Assembly (NCBI RefSeq): GCF_000161835.1
Contig: NZ_GG697169.2
Coordinates: 3,077,809 to 3,141,808 of the forward strand
Direction of reading: 5' to 3'
From: Thalassobium sp. R2A62
Lineage (GTDB): Bacteria > Pseudomonadota > Alphaproteobacteria > Rhodobacterales > Rhodobacteraceae
Length of the DNA stretch: 64,000 nucleotides
Below the pieces are notes generated by a model that saw nothing but the letters and a program-made list of their open reading frames with translations, made no database searches and had not been told where the DNA came from. Every line of letters begins with the position of its first letter. The first letter of the stretch is position 1. This document shows, in pieces, positions 1 to 9,200 of the stretch. The position numbers and the translations under genes were made by a program.

Positions 1-342
1 GCATTGACGCGCATGATCTCGGCGGTGTTCCGGCGCGGTGGTGATGTGTCCTTTGTCGTAGAAGAACTTAAGGCAGTGTTCGACCCGCGCGGCGGCGCAT
101 GGATGCAGGGCAAATACGTCCCCTCTATTCTGGCGGCCATTGGTGGCGTCATCGAACGGCATATGGTGTCGACCGGGTTCATCGCCGGCGAGGGAATGGG
201 CCTAAAAACTGACCCCCAAGCCGAGGTCGTTCAGTTGGGCAAACCCAAAGGGAAAGCCTGCACATCTTGCGGCAGCTTTGAGCTGCGAATGGTTGAGGGC
301 TGCATGACTTGCGCCAGCTGTGGATTCTCTAAGTGTGGCTGA
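1..342 (+). CDS. nrdJ: Vitamin B12-dependent ribonucleotide reductase, C-terminal end (partial)
   Basis: The reading frame is open from the first base, so the gene starts upstream of the window and only about 113 C-terminal residues are visible. Class II (adenosylcobalamin-dependent) ribonucleotide reductases make deoxyribonucleotides in the cytoplasm. What supports the call is the C-terminal tail: a segment reading KYVPSILAAIGGVIERH followed by a cysteine-rich end with CTSCG, GCMTCASCG and a final SKCG. Such tail cysteines typically bind zinc or shuttle electrons to the active site in this family. The gene is intact at its 3' end; a large mobile element starts 21 bases after the stop codon. 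The catalytic core cannot be checked here. Confidence 0.88.
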   Translation, partial: ALTRMISAVFRRGGDVSFVVEELKAVFDPRGGAWMQGKYVPSILAAIGGVIERHMVSTGFIAGEGMGLKTDPQAEVVQLGKPKGKACTSCGSFELRMVEGCMTCASCGFSKCG

Positions 343-358
343 TGCGCCATAGCGCGCG

Positions 359-363
359 ACTGC
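359..363. repeat. Target-site duplication, left copy (ACTGC)
   Basis: ACTGC stands directly before the left end of the Tn7-like element, and the same five bases follow the right end at 20010-20014. Five-base duplications are the known signature of Tn7, Tn5053 and related transposons. The match is short, so it counts mainly because both ends lie exactly 12 bases outside the shared inverted repeat. Confidence 0.7.
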
Positions 364-432
364 TGTGGAACCCCGCATAACTTGGCCATTATGGGGTGTT
401 TTTTGACCACTCCGCACACATCAAATGACCAC
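364..432 (+). repeat. Left end of the Tn7-like element with three TnsB-type repeats
   Basis: Three short motifs recur in the same orientation: TGGCCAT at 383-389, TGACCAC at 404-410 and TGACCAC at 426-432. Their spacings of 21 and 22 bases are two helical turns each. The first lies inside CATAACTTGGCCATT (376-390), which is repeated inverted at the right end. The third lies inside the 28-base segment 415-442, which matches the right end at 24 positions. Tn7 ends have a comparable array of spaced transposase-binding sites. Confidence 0.78.
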
Positions 433-460
433 CGATAGTTTCTCTGTCGGTGGTTTTATT
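428..460 (+). terminator. Terminator-like hairpin inside the transposon left end
   Basis: ACCACCGA (428-435) pairs with TCGGTGGT (447-454), with an 11-base loop and a T-rich run after it. It could end transcription entering from nrdJ. It overlaps the third transposase-type repeat, so the structure may also reflect the end sequence. The host nrdJ terminator would have been displaced to the far side of the element. Confidence 0.5.
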
Positions 461-671
461 TATTTATCAATTGCTTATGGAAATTTCGGGGTGGCGGCCG
501 CCATAGGTGTTTGCAGTTGGGCATGATTGTTGCAGCCTATTGATCTGCCCTCCATTTTGTTCCCTAAGTGTTCCTATCGGCTCCGGAGCCTTTCATATTC
601 AACCGCCGAACCAAAACGGTTCCGGCCTTTGGCACAACCAGTATGGGTCCGTGCTTTGAAAGGACGCCTCC
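461..671. other. Non-coding stretch between the left end and the AAA+ gene
   Basis: I see no credible gene here. It contains a 12-base palindrome, TGGCGGCCGCCA (492-503); a related GGCCGCC lies beside a right-end repeat at 19931-19937, so it may belong to the element's end structure. The stretch presumably holds the promoter of the following gene, whose ribosome-binding site AAAGGA lies about 9 bases before the ATG at 672. Confidence 0.4.
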
Positions 672-1766
672 ATGACTCTCTCGAAAACCCCCATCTCATT
701 CTGCTCGCTCAAATTCATAGATCAGCTACCTCGCCTCGGAGAGGTTGAAGATCGCCTTAAAGAAACACTCCGTGAGATGAGGAACCGTAAGTTAGTCGCT
801 GCGGGGAATGAGGATCGCGGCGATGATCCAACCCTATGGTACCAGCTGATCAACGATGATGACCGCGAAATGACCAAGCGCCGTGCGATCCGATTTTTGG
901 AACGAGTGCAGAGCCTATCCGGCATGGGCCATTTGCCGGATCCCGCCAAGACCCAATTGAACGCATTGCGAGATGGTGTCTCAGTGACCCATATCCACAC
1001 CGAACACAAAGCGGACGAGATCGCAGCCGCGTTGCATGCTGAGATGCCTTGGATGGCGCCCGCGACGGAAGAGGTCTGGCATGGCCTCAGGCGATCTGCA
1101 CGTGAGGGATTGCCTGGGTTGCGGTTTAACCCGCTGGTTCTGGTTGGGTCGCCTGGCATCGGCAAAAGTTTCTGGGCGCGGCGGTTGGCGCATCACCTTG
1201 CGGTGCCCACAACCAAAATTGAGGCGACCGGCGAACCGGGAACGTTTTCATTGGTAGGAACACAGCGAGGATGGAGTAGCGCAGCACCGGGCAAACTCAT
1301 GCAAACCATACTTCGCGAGCGCCATGCTGGCCCGCTGGTAATCGTTGATGAGATCGAAAAGACGGGAGACGTTAATGCCGATAACGGAACGCGTCATACG
1401 TTAACGGATGCTCTGTTGCCTTTGTTGGAGCGTATGACGGCGGAAGGTTGGGAGTGTCCTTTCTACCAGATCCCCTTCGACATGTCCTGGGCCAACTGGG
1501 TGCTGACCGCGAATAGCCGCAAGGGCTTGCCTGAGCCGTTGCAAAGCCGTTGCGTGGTTCTTGACCTACCTGATTTGACGCGAACTCAGTTGCGCGATTT
1601 TGCTTTGACTGAAGGTGAACGGCGCGGACTTCCTGAGCCGAGCCTTTCCGCTTTGGGCGAGGTGTTCGATCATGAAATTTGGTCTGAACACAATCTAAGC
1701 CTGCGCACATTGTCCAGGATGTTGGATCGGGCTGAGGCGTTGGTATCTAGGCCAGTCCTTCAATGA
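672..1766 (+). CDS. Lon-like AAA+ ATPase without protease domain
   Basis: A 364-residue protein with a single AAA+ module. Walker A is GSPGIGKS (about residues 159-166), Walker B is VIVDEIEK (223-230), sensor 1 is WVLTAN (276-281), and LQSRC near 290-294 fits an arginine finger. The sequence around these motifs is closest to the ATPase core of Lon proteases, but the protein ends after the small helical domain and has no Ser-Lys protease domain. The N-terminal 130 residues are not recognised. The ATG has a good upstream AAAGGA. It is the first gene inside the left end of the transposon, and a decayed relative lies at 12741-12852 in the same element, which suggests an element-linked or cargo role. 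Substrate and function are unknown. Confidence 0.82.
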   Translation: MTLSKTPISFCSLKFIDQLPRLGEVEDRLKETLREMRNRKLVAAGNEDRGDDPTLWYQLINDDDREMTKRRAIRFLERVQSLSGMGHLPDPAKTQLNALRDGVSVTHIHTEHKADEIAAALHAEMPWMAPATEEVWHGLRRSAREGLPGLRFNPLVLVGSPGIGKSFWARRLAHHLAVPTTKIEATGEPGTFSLVGTQRGWSSAAPGKLMQTILRERHAGPLVIVDEIEKTGDVNADNGTRHTLTDALLPLLERMTAEGWECPFYQIPFDMSWANWVLTANSRKGLPEPLQSRCVVLDLPDLTRTQLRDFALTEGERRGLPEPSLSALGEVFDHEIWSEHNLSLRTLSRMLDRAEALVSRPVLQ

Positions 1767-1881
1767 GGGTGGCGGAAACCGGTCATTCGCTGCGGGAGCG
1801 TGGAGACTTGAACAGAACGGGAAAGCTGACATTCGTGGAAGCAACAGAAAAATTGCGAGACGGAACGCAGCGGTAGTTTAT

Positions 1882-2178
1882 TCACTGAGTAGCGTACTTC
1901 TTCATCTCATCGAGATAGAGGGTCTCGCTCTCGTCCTTGAATCTGCTTTTTTCTTCGGCAAGCTGTGACAACTTGTCGAAGATACCACGATAAATAATTG
2001 CATGCGCCTGATTGCTCAAGCTCTGGTCATCAGGGGAGTCCAGCTCAACCTCGTTATCAAGGTACAAGTCTAGGAGTTTAAGCAACGCGGTTTTGTCAAT
2101 CGTATCGATAGGCTGCCATTCACCAGCCTGCTCAAGGCAGAAATATCCATTTCCGTTGTCAATCTTTAAGATTTTCAT
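1882..2178 (-). CDS. Small acidic protein paired with the PHP-ATPase
   Basis: A 98-residue acidic protein with no domain I recognise. It overlaps the end of the PHP-ATPase gene by 20 bases and is read in the same direction, so the two are very likely cotranscribed and translationally coupled. Such tightly coupled small genes often encode a partner or regulator of the large protein, but that is inference. No signal peptide or membrane segment is visible. The 115 bases between its stop and the convergent AAA+ gene hold no clear terminator. Confidence 0.65.
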   Translation of the reverse strand: MKILKIDNGNGYFCLEQAGEWQPIDTIDKTALLKLLDLYLDNEVELDSPDDQSLSNQAHAIIYRGIFDKLSQLAEEKSRFKDESETLYLDEMKKYATQ

Positions 2179-4189
2179 AGCTCAGCCTTCTTTCGTTATA
2201 TGCCTCTGAACCCGCTTCTAGGCTTCCAAGCACTACGTCGAGCGTATCCACCTGTGCGCCGTCGGGGGCTGTCAACTTCTTGCTGGTCGGATAGCCTGAA
2301 TACGTGCGCCAGACGATTCCACCATCTTCAATACTCTTACGGGTAAACAGCATATAGTCAGGCTTGATGGTCATGCCGACAGTGTTGTTGTGTGTAACCA
2401 CAGCAACCGGCATCTTCTTTGCCATTTCTTTGATGAGGGCGTTCACGTCGTCTTTCAGGAAGGAATTATCAAACGATGACTCTGGCTCATCGATTAACAG
2501 CATCTCGTGATCCGCAGCGCCTTCGATCTCATCAAGAAGGAAGAACTCTGACCTCTCGCCACCCGACGCGTTAAATCCATCTTTGTTAAGAATGCGATAG
2601 TCGATTTTGACGAAAAACTTACAGAAATCAGGAGGTTTCACCTCACCTCCAATTGCTTTCAACTCCTGAAGGAACTTGTATGGCTCCTCGTATGACTTGA
2701 AAGCATTCGCGAATGATGCCGTGCGCCGCCTCAACACATTCCACAATTCTTGGACACCCATGAAAGGGCCAACTTCGGCGACAACAGAAAAACCGCGCAT
2801 ACTTTTCCGCAGTGGTGTCTTGGGCACTTGCGCCAGCTTAGCGATGGCTTCGAATTTGCCGATCTTCCTTTTGTTTAAAGCAACATCATACAACTCAACA
2901 TCAGCTATTCTCGGCGCTGCCGATCGCAACTGGAGCTTGGATTTAATGTTTTGGACAAGGTCGTTGACCCAAACCCTTTTCAACCGCAGTTCTTCTTGGT
3001 GCGCATATTGCTGCATCAGGTCGATATAGAGAGCGATAAGGCTCTCACGAGCTAGGTACTTGGCAACGGTTTCTTTGAACTCCACGTTACTAATGAGGTT
3101 CTTGGTCGACGCAATTAGGTCTCGGAGCCCTTGAAGGTTGCGGTCTGGAAATGGGTCTTCACTGTAGATCTTCGCCTTGGAAAAAGCGTCGTGCCGCTCA
3201 CGCTCTCGGGCAAATTCCAATAGAGAAGAAATATACGCTTCAACTTGACGCTCATCGTCTTCTAAGTCGATATCCAGAACATCCTCAATTACTTGTTGCA
3301 GAGCGGCAAGATGATCTTTTGAAAAGAGGCCCTGATTACGTGTCAGGTATGAGTTGAACTTTTTTTCATCATCATCCGGATTTCTGGCGACCAATGCAAA
3401 TTGCCGGATATGGTGCGCCTCTGGAAATCGTTTCTTTAAGGCCTCAAGTGTATGAGACTTTCCGGATGACCTGTCGCCTAGAATCACATTTAGACCTGTC
3501 GAAAGCTGTTGACCATCCTCAAATATCTGAAACAGACGGTTCCCGTCAGCCTTCGAAAGCGCGACTTTAGTCCTGTCTCGGAGGCATTCCTTTATGGTGC
3601 TAAACGTTGGCTCTCCGCAGTCTAGGTAGGTTTGCCGTGTGGGTAATGGATCTAGCTCGTCCCGAACACGGCAGTCACTAAAGTACACTGGGACCAATCT
3701 CTCAGTCGCGTTCATGCAGTACATGAACTTCTTTACGCTACTTACCTCTCCAGCCGTGACGTGCGGGGCGAGTTGGGCAAGCGTATCCTCTTTCATGGCT
3801 GGCTTTTTGTCATAATGAGGGATCAATATGTAATTACTCAGATCACCAAAGATGTCTTTGAACTCTTCGACAGTGATTGAGGCTCCAACCTCGGCGCATT
3901 TAACAGTTATCTGGCTGCACTGGGCTTCGAAGCTATTGAGGTCCTGCCCGTCGCTTAAAACGAGAATTTGGGCTTTGCAAAGATCAACTTCAATACCCGG
4001 AAAAACCGGCACAGAAACGGAGTCTCTGATTGCGACAAATTGTTCCTTATCGAAGAGATTGTGATTGGTGATCGCTATGCAATCAAGATTTGCACTTGCA
4101 ATGTATTCGTCGAGTTTTGCTTGAGAAAAATCAAATGCAGCGTCGAGAATACTCTTTTTTGTATGGATGTGAAAATCTATTTTGATCAA
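2159..4189 (-). CDS. PHP-domain / ABC-type ATPase fusion protein
   Basis: A 676-residue protein with two parts. The N-terminus is a PHP (polymerase and histidinol phosphatase) domain: HIH at residues 7-9, TNHN at 41-44, PGIEVD around 64-69 and PHYD at 124-127. Two metal-site positions look altered: the usual TDHN reads TNHN, and the usual final DxH reads SDCR (171-174). The second part is an SMC/ABC-like ATPase split around a long helical region: Walker A GDRSSGKS (238-245), signature SGGER (about 542-546), Walker B LLIDEPE (about 564-570) and an H-loop TH near 600. PHP-ATPase fusions of this build are sometimes annotated TrlF-like and occur beside restriction systems. The likely start is a TTG. 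A phosphoesterase or nuclease role in defence is inferred, not shown. Confidence 0.75.
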   Translation of the reverse strand: MIKIDFHIHTKKSILDAAFDFSQAKLDEYIASANLDCIAITNHNLFDKEQFVAIRDSVSVPVFPGIEVDLCKAQILVLSDGQDLNSFEAQCSQITVKCAEVGASITVEEFKDIFGDLSNYILIPHYDKKPAMKEDTLAQLAPHVTAGEVSSVKKFMYCMNATERLVPVYFSDCRVRDELDPLPTRQTYLDCGEPTFSTIKECLRDRTKVALSKADGNRLFQIFEDGQQLSTGLNVILGDRSSGKSHTLEALKKRFPEAHHIRQFALVARNPDDDEKKFNSYLTRNQGLFSKDHLAALQQVIEDVLDIDLEDDERQVEAYISSLLEFARERERHDAFSKAKIYSEDPFPDRNLQGLRDLIASTKNLISNVEFKETVAKYLARESLIALYIDLMQQYAHQEELRLKRVWVNDLVQNIKSKLQLRSAAPRIADVELYDVALNKRKIGKFEAIAKLAQVPKTPLRKSMRGFSVVAEVGPFMGVQELWNVLRRRTASFANAFKSYEEPYKFLQELKAIGGEVKPPDFCKFFVKIDYRILNKDGFNASGGERSEFFLLDEIEGAADHEMLLIDEPESSFDNSFLKDDVNALIKEMAKKMPVAVVTHNNTVGMTIKPDYMLFTRKSIEDGGIVWRTYSGYPTSKKLTAPDGAQVDTLDVVLGSLEAGSEAYNERRLSYENLKD

Positions 4190-4613
4190 GAGTAATAACT
4201 CGCAATGGATGAAACCTTACGAAGGAGTACCCGTTTAAGGCGGTCACTAAAACCCCAATCGGGTGGCAAAGCGTGGATCTGCAGCGAAAGTCCGTTCCTA
4301 CTTGCCACGTGGCAAAATGACCGAAGTGGGTTGAACGGAAGCAATGGGCCGCATTCAACGACGGTCTTTTCGTGAATATGAATAGAGGATGAGAACGCCA
4401 AGCTGAAGCGTCTGCTGGCCGACACGATGCTCGACAATGTTGTGTTGAAGGATTTGCTGGGAAAGAACTGACGACACCGAATGTGCGACAGGCTGCGGCA
4501 CGCAAGGCAATGCGGGATTACGCATGCTTTGGGCCGTGAGTCACAGCCATAGTTTTTCTAGTTCCAACTATTACGGACCGTGGAGTGCGCAAACGGCGAT
4601 CGTGCGAATGATC
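4190..4613 (+). pseudogene. Interval with an IS3-family transposase remnant (4385-4539)
   Basis: On the + strand, 4385-4468 translates to EDENAKLKRLLADTMLDN and on to KDLLGKN, then a stop. This is the conserved coiled-coil end of the IS3-family OrfA protein. A second frame (4468-4539) overlaps the OrfA stop, as OrfB does in these elements, and reads LTTPNVRQAAARKAMRDY before a stop. The rest of the insertion sequence is gone and I see no terminal repeats. The remnant separates the PHP-ATPase gene from the gene at 4614-6194, so the two may once have been closer. Nothing else in this interval is recognisable. Confidence 0.7.
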
Positions 4614-6194
4614 CTAGACGATAAGTTGAACCAAGCCGGCGACGCTTGCGGCCACTACCCCGTCTTGGATTAGTTTCTCCTTTGCGGCAGTCGAGAGAGT
4701 TTCACCCTTCAACATAGACTTAGCATTCGTTGCAAGTGTTACCATTGCGGCAACAGCCATACTGTCAATAACACCGGCCTCGGTACCTTGGTCGAGCTTT
4801 TGTAGTGCCAAGGCGGTGTCATCTGTGATCTCAGCATTGGTGAAACCTGTGTCCCCCCAATCTGGTGATGCAGCCGCAACTTCACTGGTCGTCAGGACTT
4901 CGATGTTTTCGTATTTTTGGTTATGTTCACGTACATAAGACGCATAGTTTGTTGCCTTGAGCTGAACCTCAGAAAAATCGCCTGTCACCGTATTGATAAT
5001 TCGGACATCCGCTCCGGCGTGGTTCGTTTCATCGAAGAGCTCAACGATATATTCGTCCCCATCAAGGTTCTCGCGCTGCTGGAACGCAAGTTCATGGTAG
5101 ATGCCTTTGACATTGTTCTTAAGCCCCGAAATTTGGTCTACGGATAACGATTGCACGTAGTCTGCCAACTCTGCTTCACTGGCATCGGTTAGTCTATTAT
5201 TCGACCTACGCAACGCTTGAAGCACCAATTCCTCATCCTCGGAGAAAGCGGGCAAGGTATCTGACATGAGTTTCATTATGGTCGCAGAAACCACACCGGT
5301 GACCAGCGGGGCTGTCGCAGTTGCCTTCATGCTGGCAGGCACCTTTTTACCTTCGAACGTTGATAAGGCGTCAAAAAACGCGACTAGGTCCACCTTGCGA
5401 CCTTCAAGTTTCATGCGCGGGATGTCCGGCCAGTCAGTGACTTTGGCTATGCAGATATCCAGCTGTTCGAGCACGTCATTCCTCAGGTGCTGTTGCAAGG
5501 TTTTAGCTGTGATCGGGTCCAAGACAGCATTTTGAGCGGTGCGTTCACGAAATGCGGTTGCCAGCATCAAACAGGTTTCAACAAATCGCATCTCCTGCGC
5601 ATCTAAGGACTTTTTCTTGCGTCGTTTGCCTGTCCATTTGTTGATCAGTTTGCGAGATCCGAAGTATGCTAAAGCACCACCCGCCGCCGCCGCACCCAAA
5701 ACAATCCATCCGCCTGTCGCAACGCTTCCACCAATCCATGCCAATGCGGCACTATTGAACGCAGCACCCGAAAGCGAAGAGATTACTGTTCCTGTACTGG
5801 CTGTTCCAAGAATGGAAGCGATGGAAAATAAACCAGCAGTCGTACCCGCTGCAGCAAGCTTTACAGAAAGGGCTCTGACGATCCTTGCCGAAGTCCCCTG
5901 TTTCTCGATGAGTAATGCATCGACAAGATTTTCTAAGGCCATCGCGCCTTTTTCGTAAAAGTTTTCCCGAGTATAGTCAGCGTGCCTCAGTTCAAACTCT
6001 GCATATTTTACGACAGCATGATCTTTGACGGCTTTGCCGCCTTTTGCAGCCAATTTTCCCGTTTTTCGTCCTACGGGTTTGGCGATCGCCCAACCTGTTT
6101 TTCCAGCAGTTTTTGTCAAAAATAACGCGGAGCGTCCTGTGGCCTTTGCTGCCCTTACAGACATCGAAGGTGTCTCAATTTTTTTCTTAACCAA
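4614..6194 (-). CDS. Candidate membrane-associated PD-(D/E)XK-type protein
   Basis: I do not recognise a named family for this 526-residue protein. The first 65 residues are very basic. Residues about 111-135 and 147-178 are hydrophobic and rich in glycine and alanine, followed by a basic patch (KLINKWTGKRRKKK), which looks like a membrane hairpin or pore-like segment. Residues about 363-413 carry a pattern typical of restriction-endonuclease-fold proteins: KGIYHE (E368), GADV (D396) and EVQLK (Q411, K413), that is E-x27-D-x14-QxK. The C-terminus has another hydrophobic stretch. The likely start is TTG with AGGA upstream; an ATG at 6164 is possible. It lies 20 bases after hsdR in the same direction and so probably belongs to the hsd operon. 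A defence role is inferred. Confidence 0.6.
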   Translation of the reverse strand: MVKKKIETPSMSVRAAKATGRSALFLTKTAGKTGWAIAKPVGRKTGKLAAKGGKAVKDHAVVKYAEFELRHADYTRENFYEKGAMALENLVDALLIEKQGTSARIVRALSVKLAAAGTTAGLFSIASILGTASTGTVISSLSGAAFNSAALAWIGGSVATGGWIVLGAAAAGGALAYFGSRKLINKWTGKRRKKKSLDAQEMRFVETCLMLATAFRERTAQNAVLDPITAKTLQQHLRNDVLEQLDICIAKVTDWPDIPRMKLEGRKVDLVAFFDALSTFEGKKVPASMKATATAPLVTGVVSATIMKLMSDTLPAFSEDEELVLQALRRSNNRLTDASEAELADYVQSLSVDQISGLKNNVKGIYHELAFQQRENLDGDEYIVELFDETNHAGADVRIINTVTGDFSEVQLKATNYASYVREHNQKYENIEVLTTSEVAAASPDWGDTGFTNAEITDDTALALQKLDQGTEAGVIDSMAVAAMVTLATNAKSMLKGETLSTAAKEKLIQDGVVAASVAGLVQLIV

Positions 6195-6214
6195 AATTAC
6201 TAATTCCTAAATAC

Positions 6215-9200
6215 TTATGCTGCTGCGGAGTCATTCAGTGTTCTGACAATCTCCACAATTGTTTTGGCCTGTTCGCGGTTAAAGACGCCTGCAATCCCCT
6301 GGTCGTCTATATCTGTGAATGGGCTTTCGTAGAACGCGGCGGGTTCAACAATGCCGCCTTCCGTTAAGCTGTCGATAATGAGGTCAAGGAATTCGGTTTG
6401 GTCTGCACTAAGACGATGGAGCGATGTAAACCCGCCAAACGCGTCTTTCGCGGCCGCGCGATCTAGGCCAATTAACGACCTTAAGAAAGGTCCTAAGCCA
6501 CCATCATCATCCAAGTTCTTCAATGTCTCTTGGTCAGTAACCCCTTCGCTTACAAGGATCGCTGAGAGTTCGTCTAAGTCCTGCTTTGTCAGTTGTTGTC
6601 CGAACTTAACCTTATTCAAGGTGATGTGGTCGCGATGTTCCTCAACAAACTTGCGAACTTTCATTTTGAAGCGGGCCTTATCCACGCCACTGCCAATATC
6701 CGGCATGACAATATCCGCACTTTCACCAATTTCGTCGATGAAGTCTGTAATGACTATTTTCCGCTCTTTTGGTTTTATGAGTTCGGCCAAACCACGAAGA
6801 TGCCTGCGCACGTTCTCCAAAATCTCAACCGTGACGTCCTCCCAGAAAATGTCTGTCTGAAGTTCCAAGATTAGTTCAAGTTCATTTGCCACCAAGGGCA
6901 CGTTCTCGAGTTCTTCTAGGGAAGATGCGAAACGAATGATGCGTTGTTGTAGGGAACTAAAACCGCCATCGTTTTGCAGCAGCCGCAGCTGGGCATTCAA
7001 GCAAAGCAAGTCGAATTGTTTTGCAGGTAGAGCACCATCTTCAAAAGCACTTGGAAGGCCCGCAACATCGTCGGTCAACGCCATGCGTGCTTCTAAAGTT
7101 AAATCTGACCAGCTGTCAGGTTTTTGGAACCTCTCGACGCTACGCCGCTTTGCTCGGACAATGAAATTATCAAGAGGCATGCCGTTCACTTCATCCTGAA
7201 GCCGTTGCTTGACTGAACGCACCAGATCTTCGTGTGGGTTGTCATCTTCTTGGGCCGCATCGAGCAGCTCTACCCGTGTCGCGAAAAGACGTTCACCCAT
7301 CGGTTTGGTCCCAACGCCGTCCGTGAAGTTTGGGTTCTCACTGAAGAATTCCAAATTTTGGCAGAAATCGAAGATGACAAATTCGTCCTTATCTTCATCT
7401 GGGCCAAACAGATTAGGGCACAATCGAGTTCCACGCCCGACCATCTGCCAGAATTTCGTTTTTGAACGCACAACTTTGAAAAAGACCAGGTTCACAACTT
7501 CAGGAACATCGATACCGGTATCGAGCATGTCGACGGAAACGGCGATGTGCGGAGCCTTATCCTTTTCAGAAAAGTCATCGATTAGCGATTGCGTGTATGT
7601 CACGCTATAGTCGATAAGCTTGGCGAATTCGCCTTTGTAGTGCGGGTAGTTGGCATTAAATCGATCAATGATGAATTGAGCGTGCTTGTTACCCTTCGCA
7701 AAGATGATGGTCTTGCCAAGGCGATCTCCACCGTCAACTTTGATGCCGTTGCGCATCAAATGCTCAAGGACCTTGTCTACTGTATCCTCGTTAAAGAGCC
7801 ACTTGTTAAGCTCTCCGCTTTCAACCCGATCTGGAACGTTGCCCTCTTCATCCCATTCTAGGGCATCCCATTCTTCCTGCTCGTCATCTGAAAGCTGATC
7901 ATAAGCGATCCCCTCTCGTTGAAACTTCAGAGGGACAGAAATGGTCTTCGGCGGCACAAGAAAGCCATCACTGACGGCATCATCTAGGTCATAAGAGTCC
8001 GTCGGAATGCCTTTTTCCAAGCCAAACAATGAATAGGTATCTTTGTCGATTTCTTCACGTGGGGTGGCGGTCAAGCCAACCAGAAGGCAATCGAAATACT
8101 CAAAAATGGCGCGGTACTTACGATAAACGGAACGGTGGGCTTCATCGATGACGATCATGTCGAAGTGGCCGGGGCCAAATTGCTTTTGGCCGCCCTTCAT
8201 CTGTTCGATCAACCCCATCATTGTTGGATAGGTCGACATACAGACACGCGCGCCGGAATGGTCGTTTTTCTTGGGGTCGTGACGTTCCAAAAGGTTGGCG
8301 CTTGGGGTCGCTGACAAATGTGTCTTGAACGCACCGTGGGCCTGTTTCACCAAGGCGATCCTGTCAGCCAAGAACAGCACGCGTTTCACACGGTTGGCGC
8401 GCATCAACTGGTCGATCAGTGCAATCACCGTACGGGTTTTGCCGCTGCCGGTGGCCATGACCAAAAGCGCCTTGCGTTGGGCATGTTTTTCAAACGCCTC
8501 ACCCACACGGCGGATGGCGCGTTGTTGGTAGAAACGTCCGGCGATGTCTTCGTCGATTTTGACATCATCTAGTGGTTTCACATTGCCGCGCCGTTGATGC
8601 AGCAACTCCAACTCGGCCTTCTTCAAAAAGCCGGAGACCGGGCGCGGCGGATATTGCGCGTCATCCCACAACCAATGTTCATAGCCGTTGGTCGTGAACA
8701 TCACAGGGCGGCGGCCATATTGGGCCTCTAGGCAGTCGGCATAAAGCTTGGCTTGCTGCTGGCCTGTGCGGCTGTCTTTCTTGGTGCGTTTGGCCTCGAT
8801 CACGGCCAGTGGTTTGCCATCATCGCCCCACAGCACATAATCGACAAATCCGTCACCGCTTTGGTTGGGCATGCCCTTGACCGGAAATTCGCGATCACGG
8901 GTTTGGTCGAGTGGCCAACCCGCCTCGTGTAGCAGCAGATCAATGAACGCATCGCGGGTTTCGGCCTCGCCATAGTCGTGATCGTCTGGGATGGCTTGGT
9001 TGGCGTTCTTGGTCGCGGCCACTTCGGCCCGCAATTGCGCAAGCTCAGCCTCAACCGCCTTTAACCCGTCCTCGGATGACTTGCGGGCCTCCTCGGCGTC
9101 TGCCGCGCGTTTGTTGGCGGCTTTGACGTCGGCCTCGATGTTTTGGATCTGCGCTACGGTGCTGGCCGAGATGGTCAGGGATTTTTCCAGCTTGGCCAGA

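Noticed and set aside
428..460. Hairpin as the native nrdJ terminator
   Set aside because: It lies inside the left end of the element and overlaps a transposase-type repeat, so it arrived with the element, although it may stop nrdJ transcripts now.
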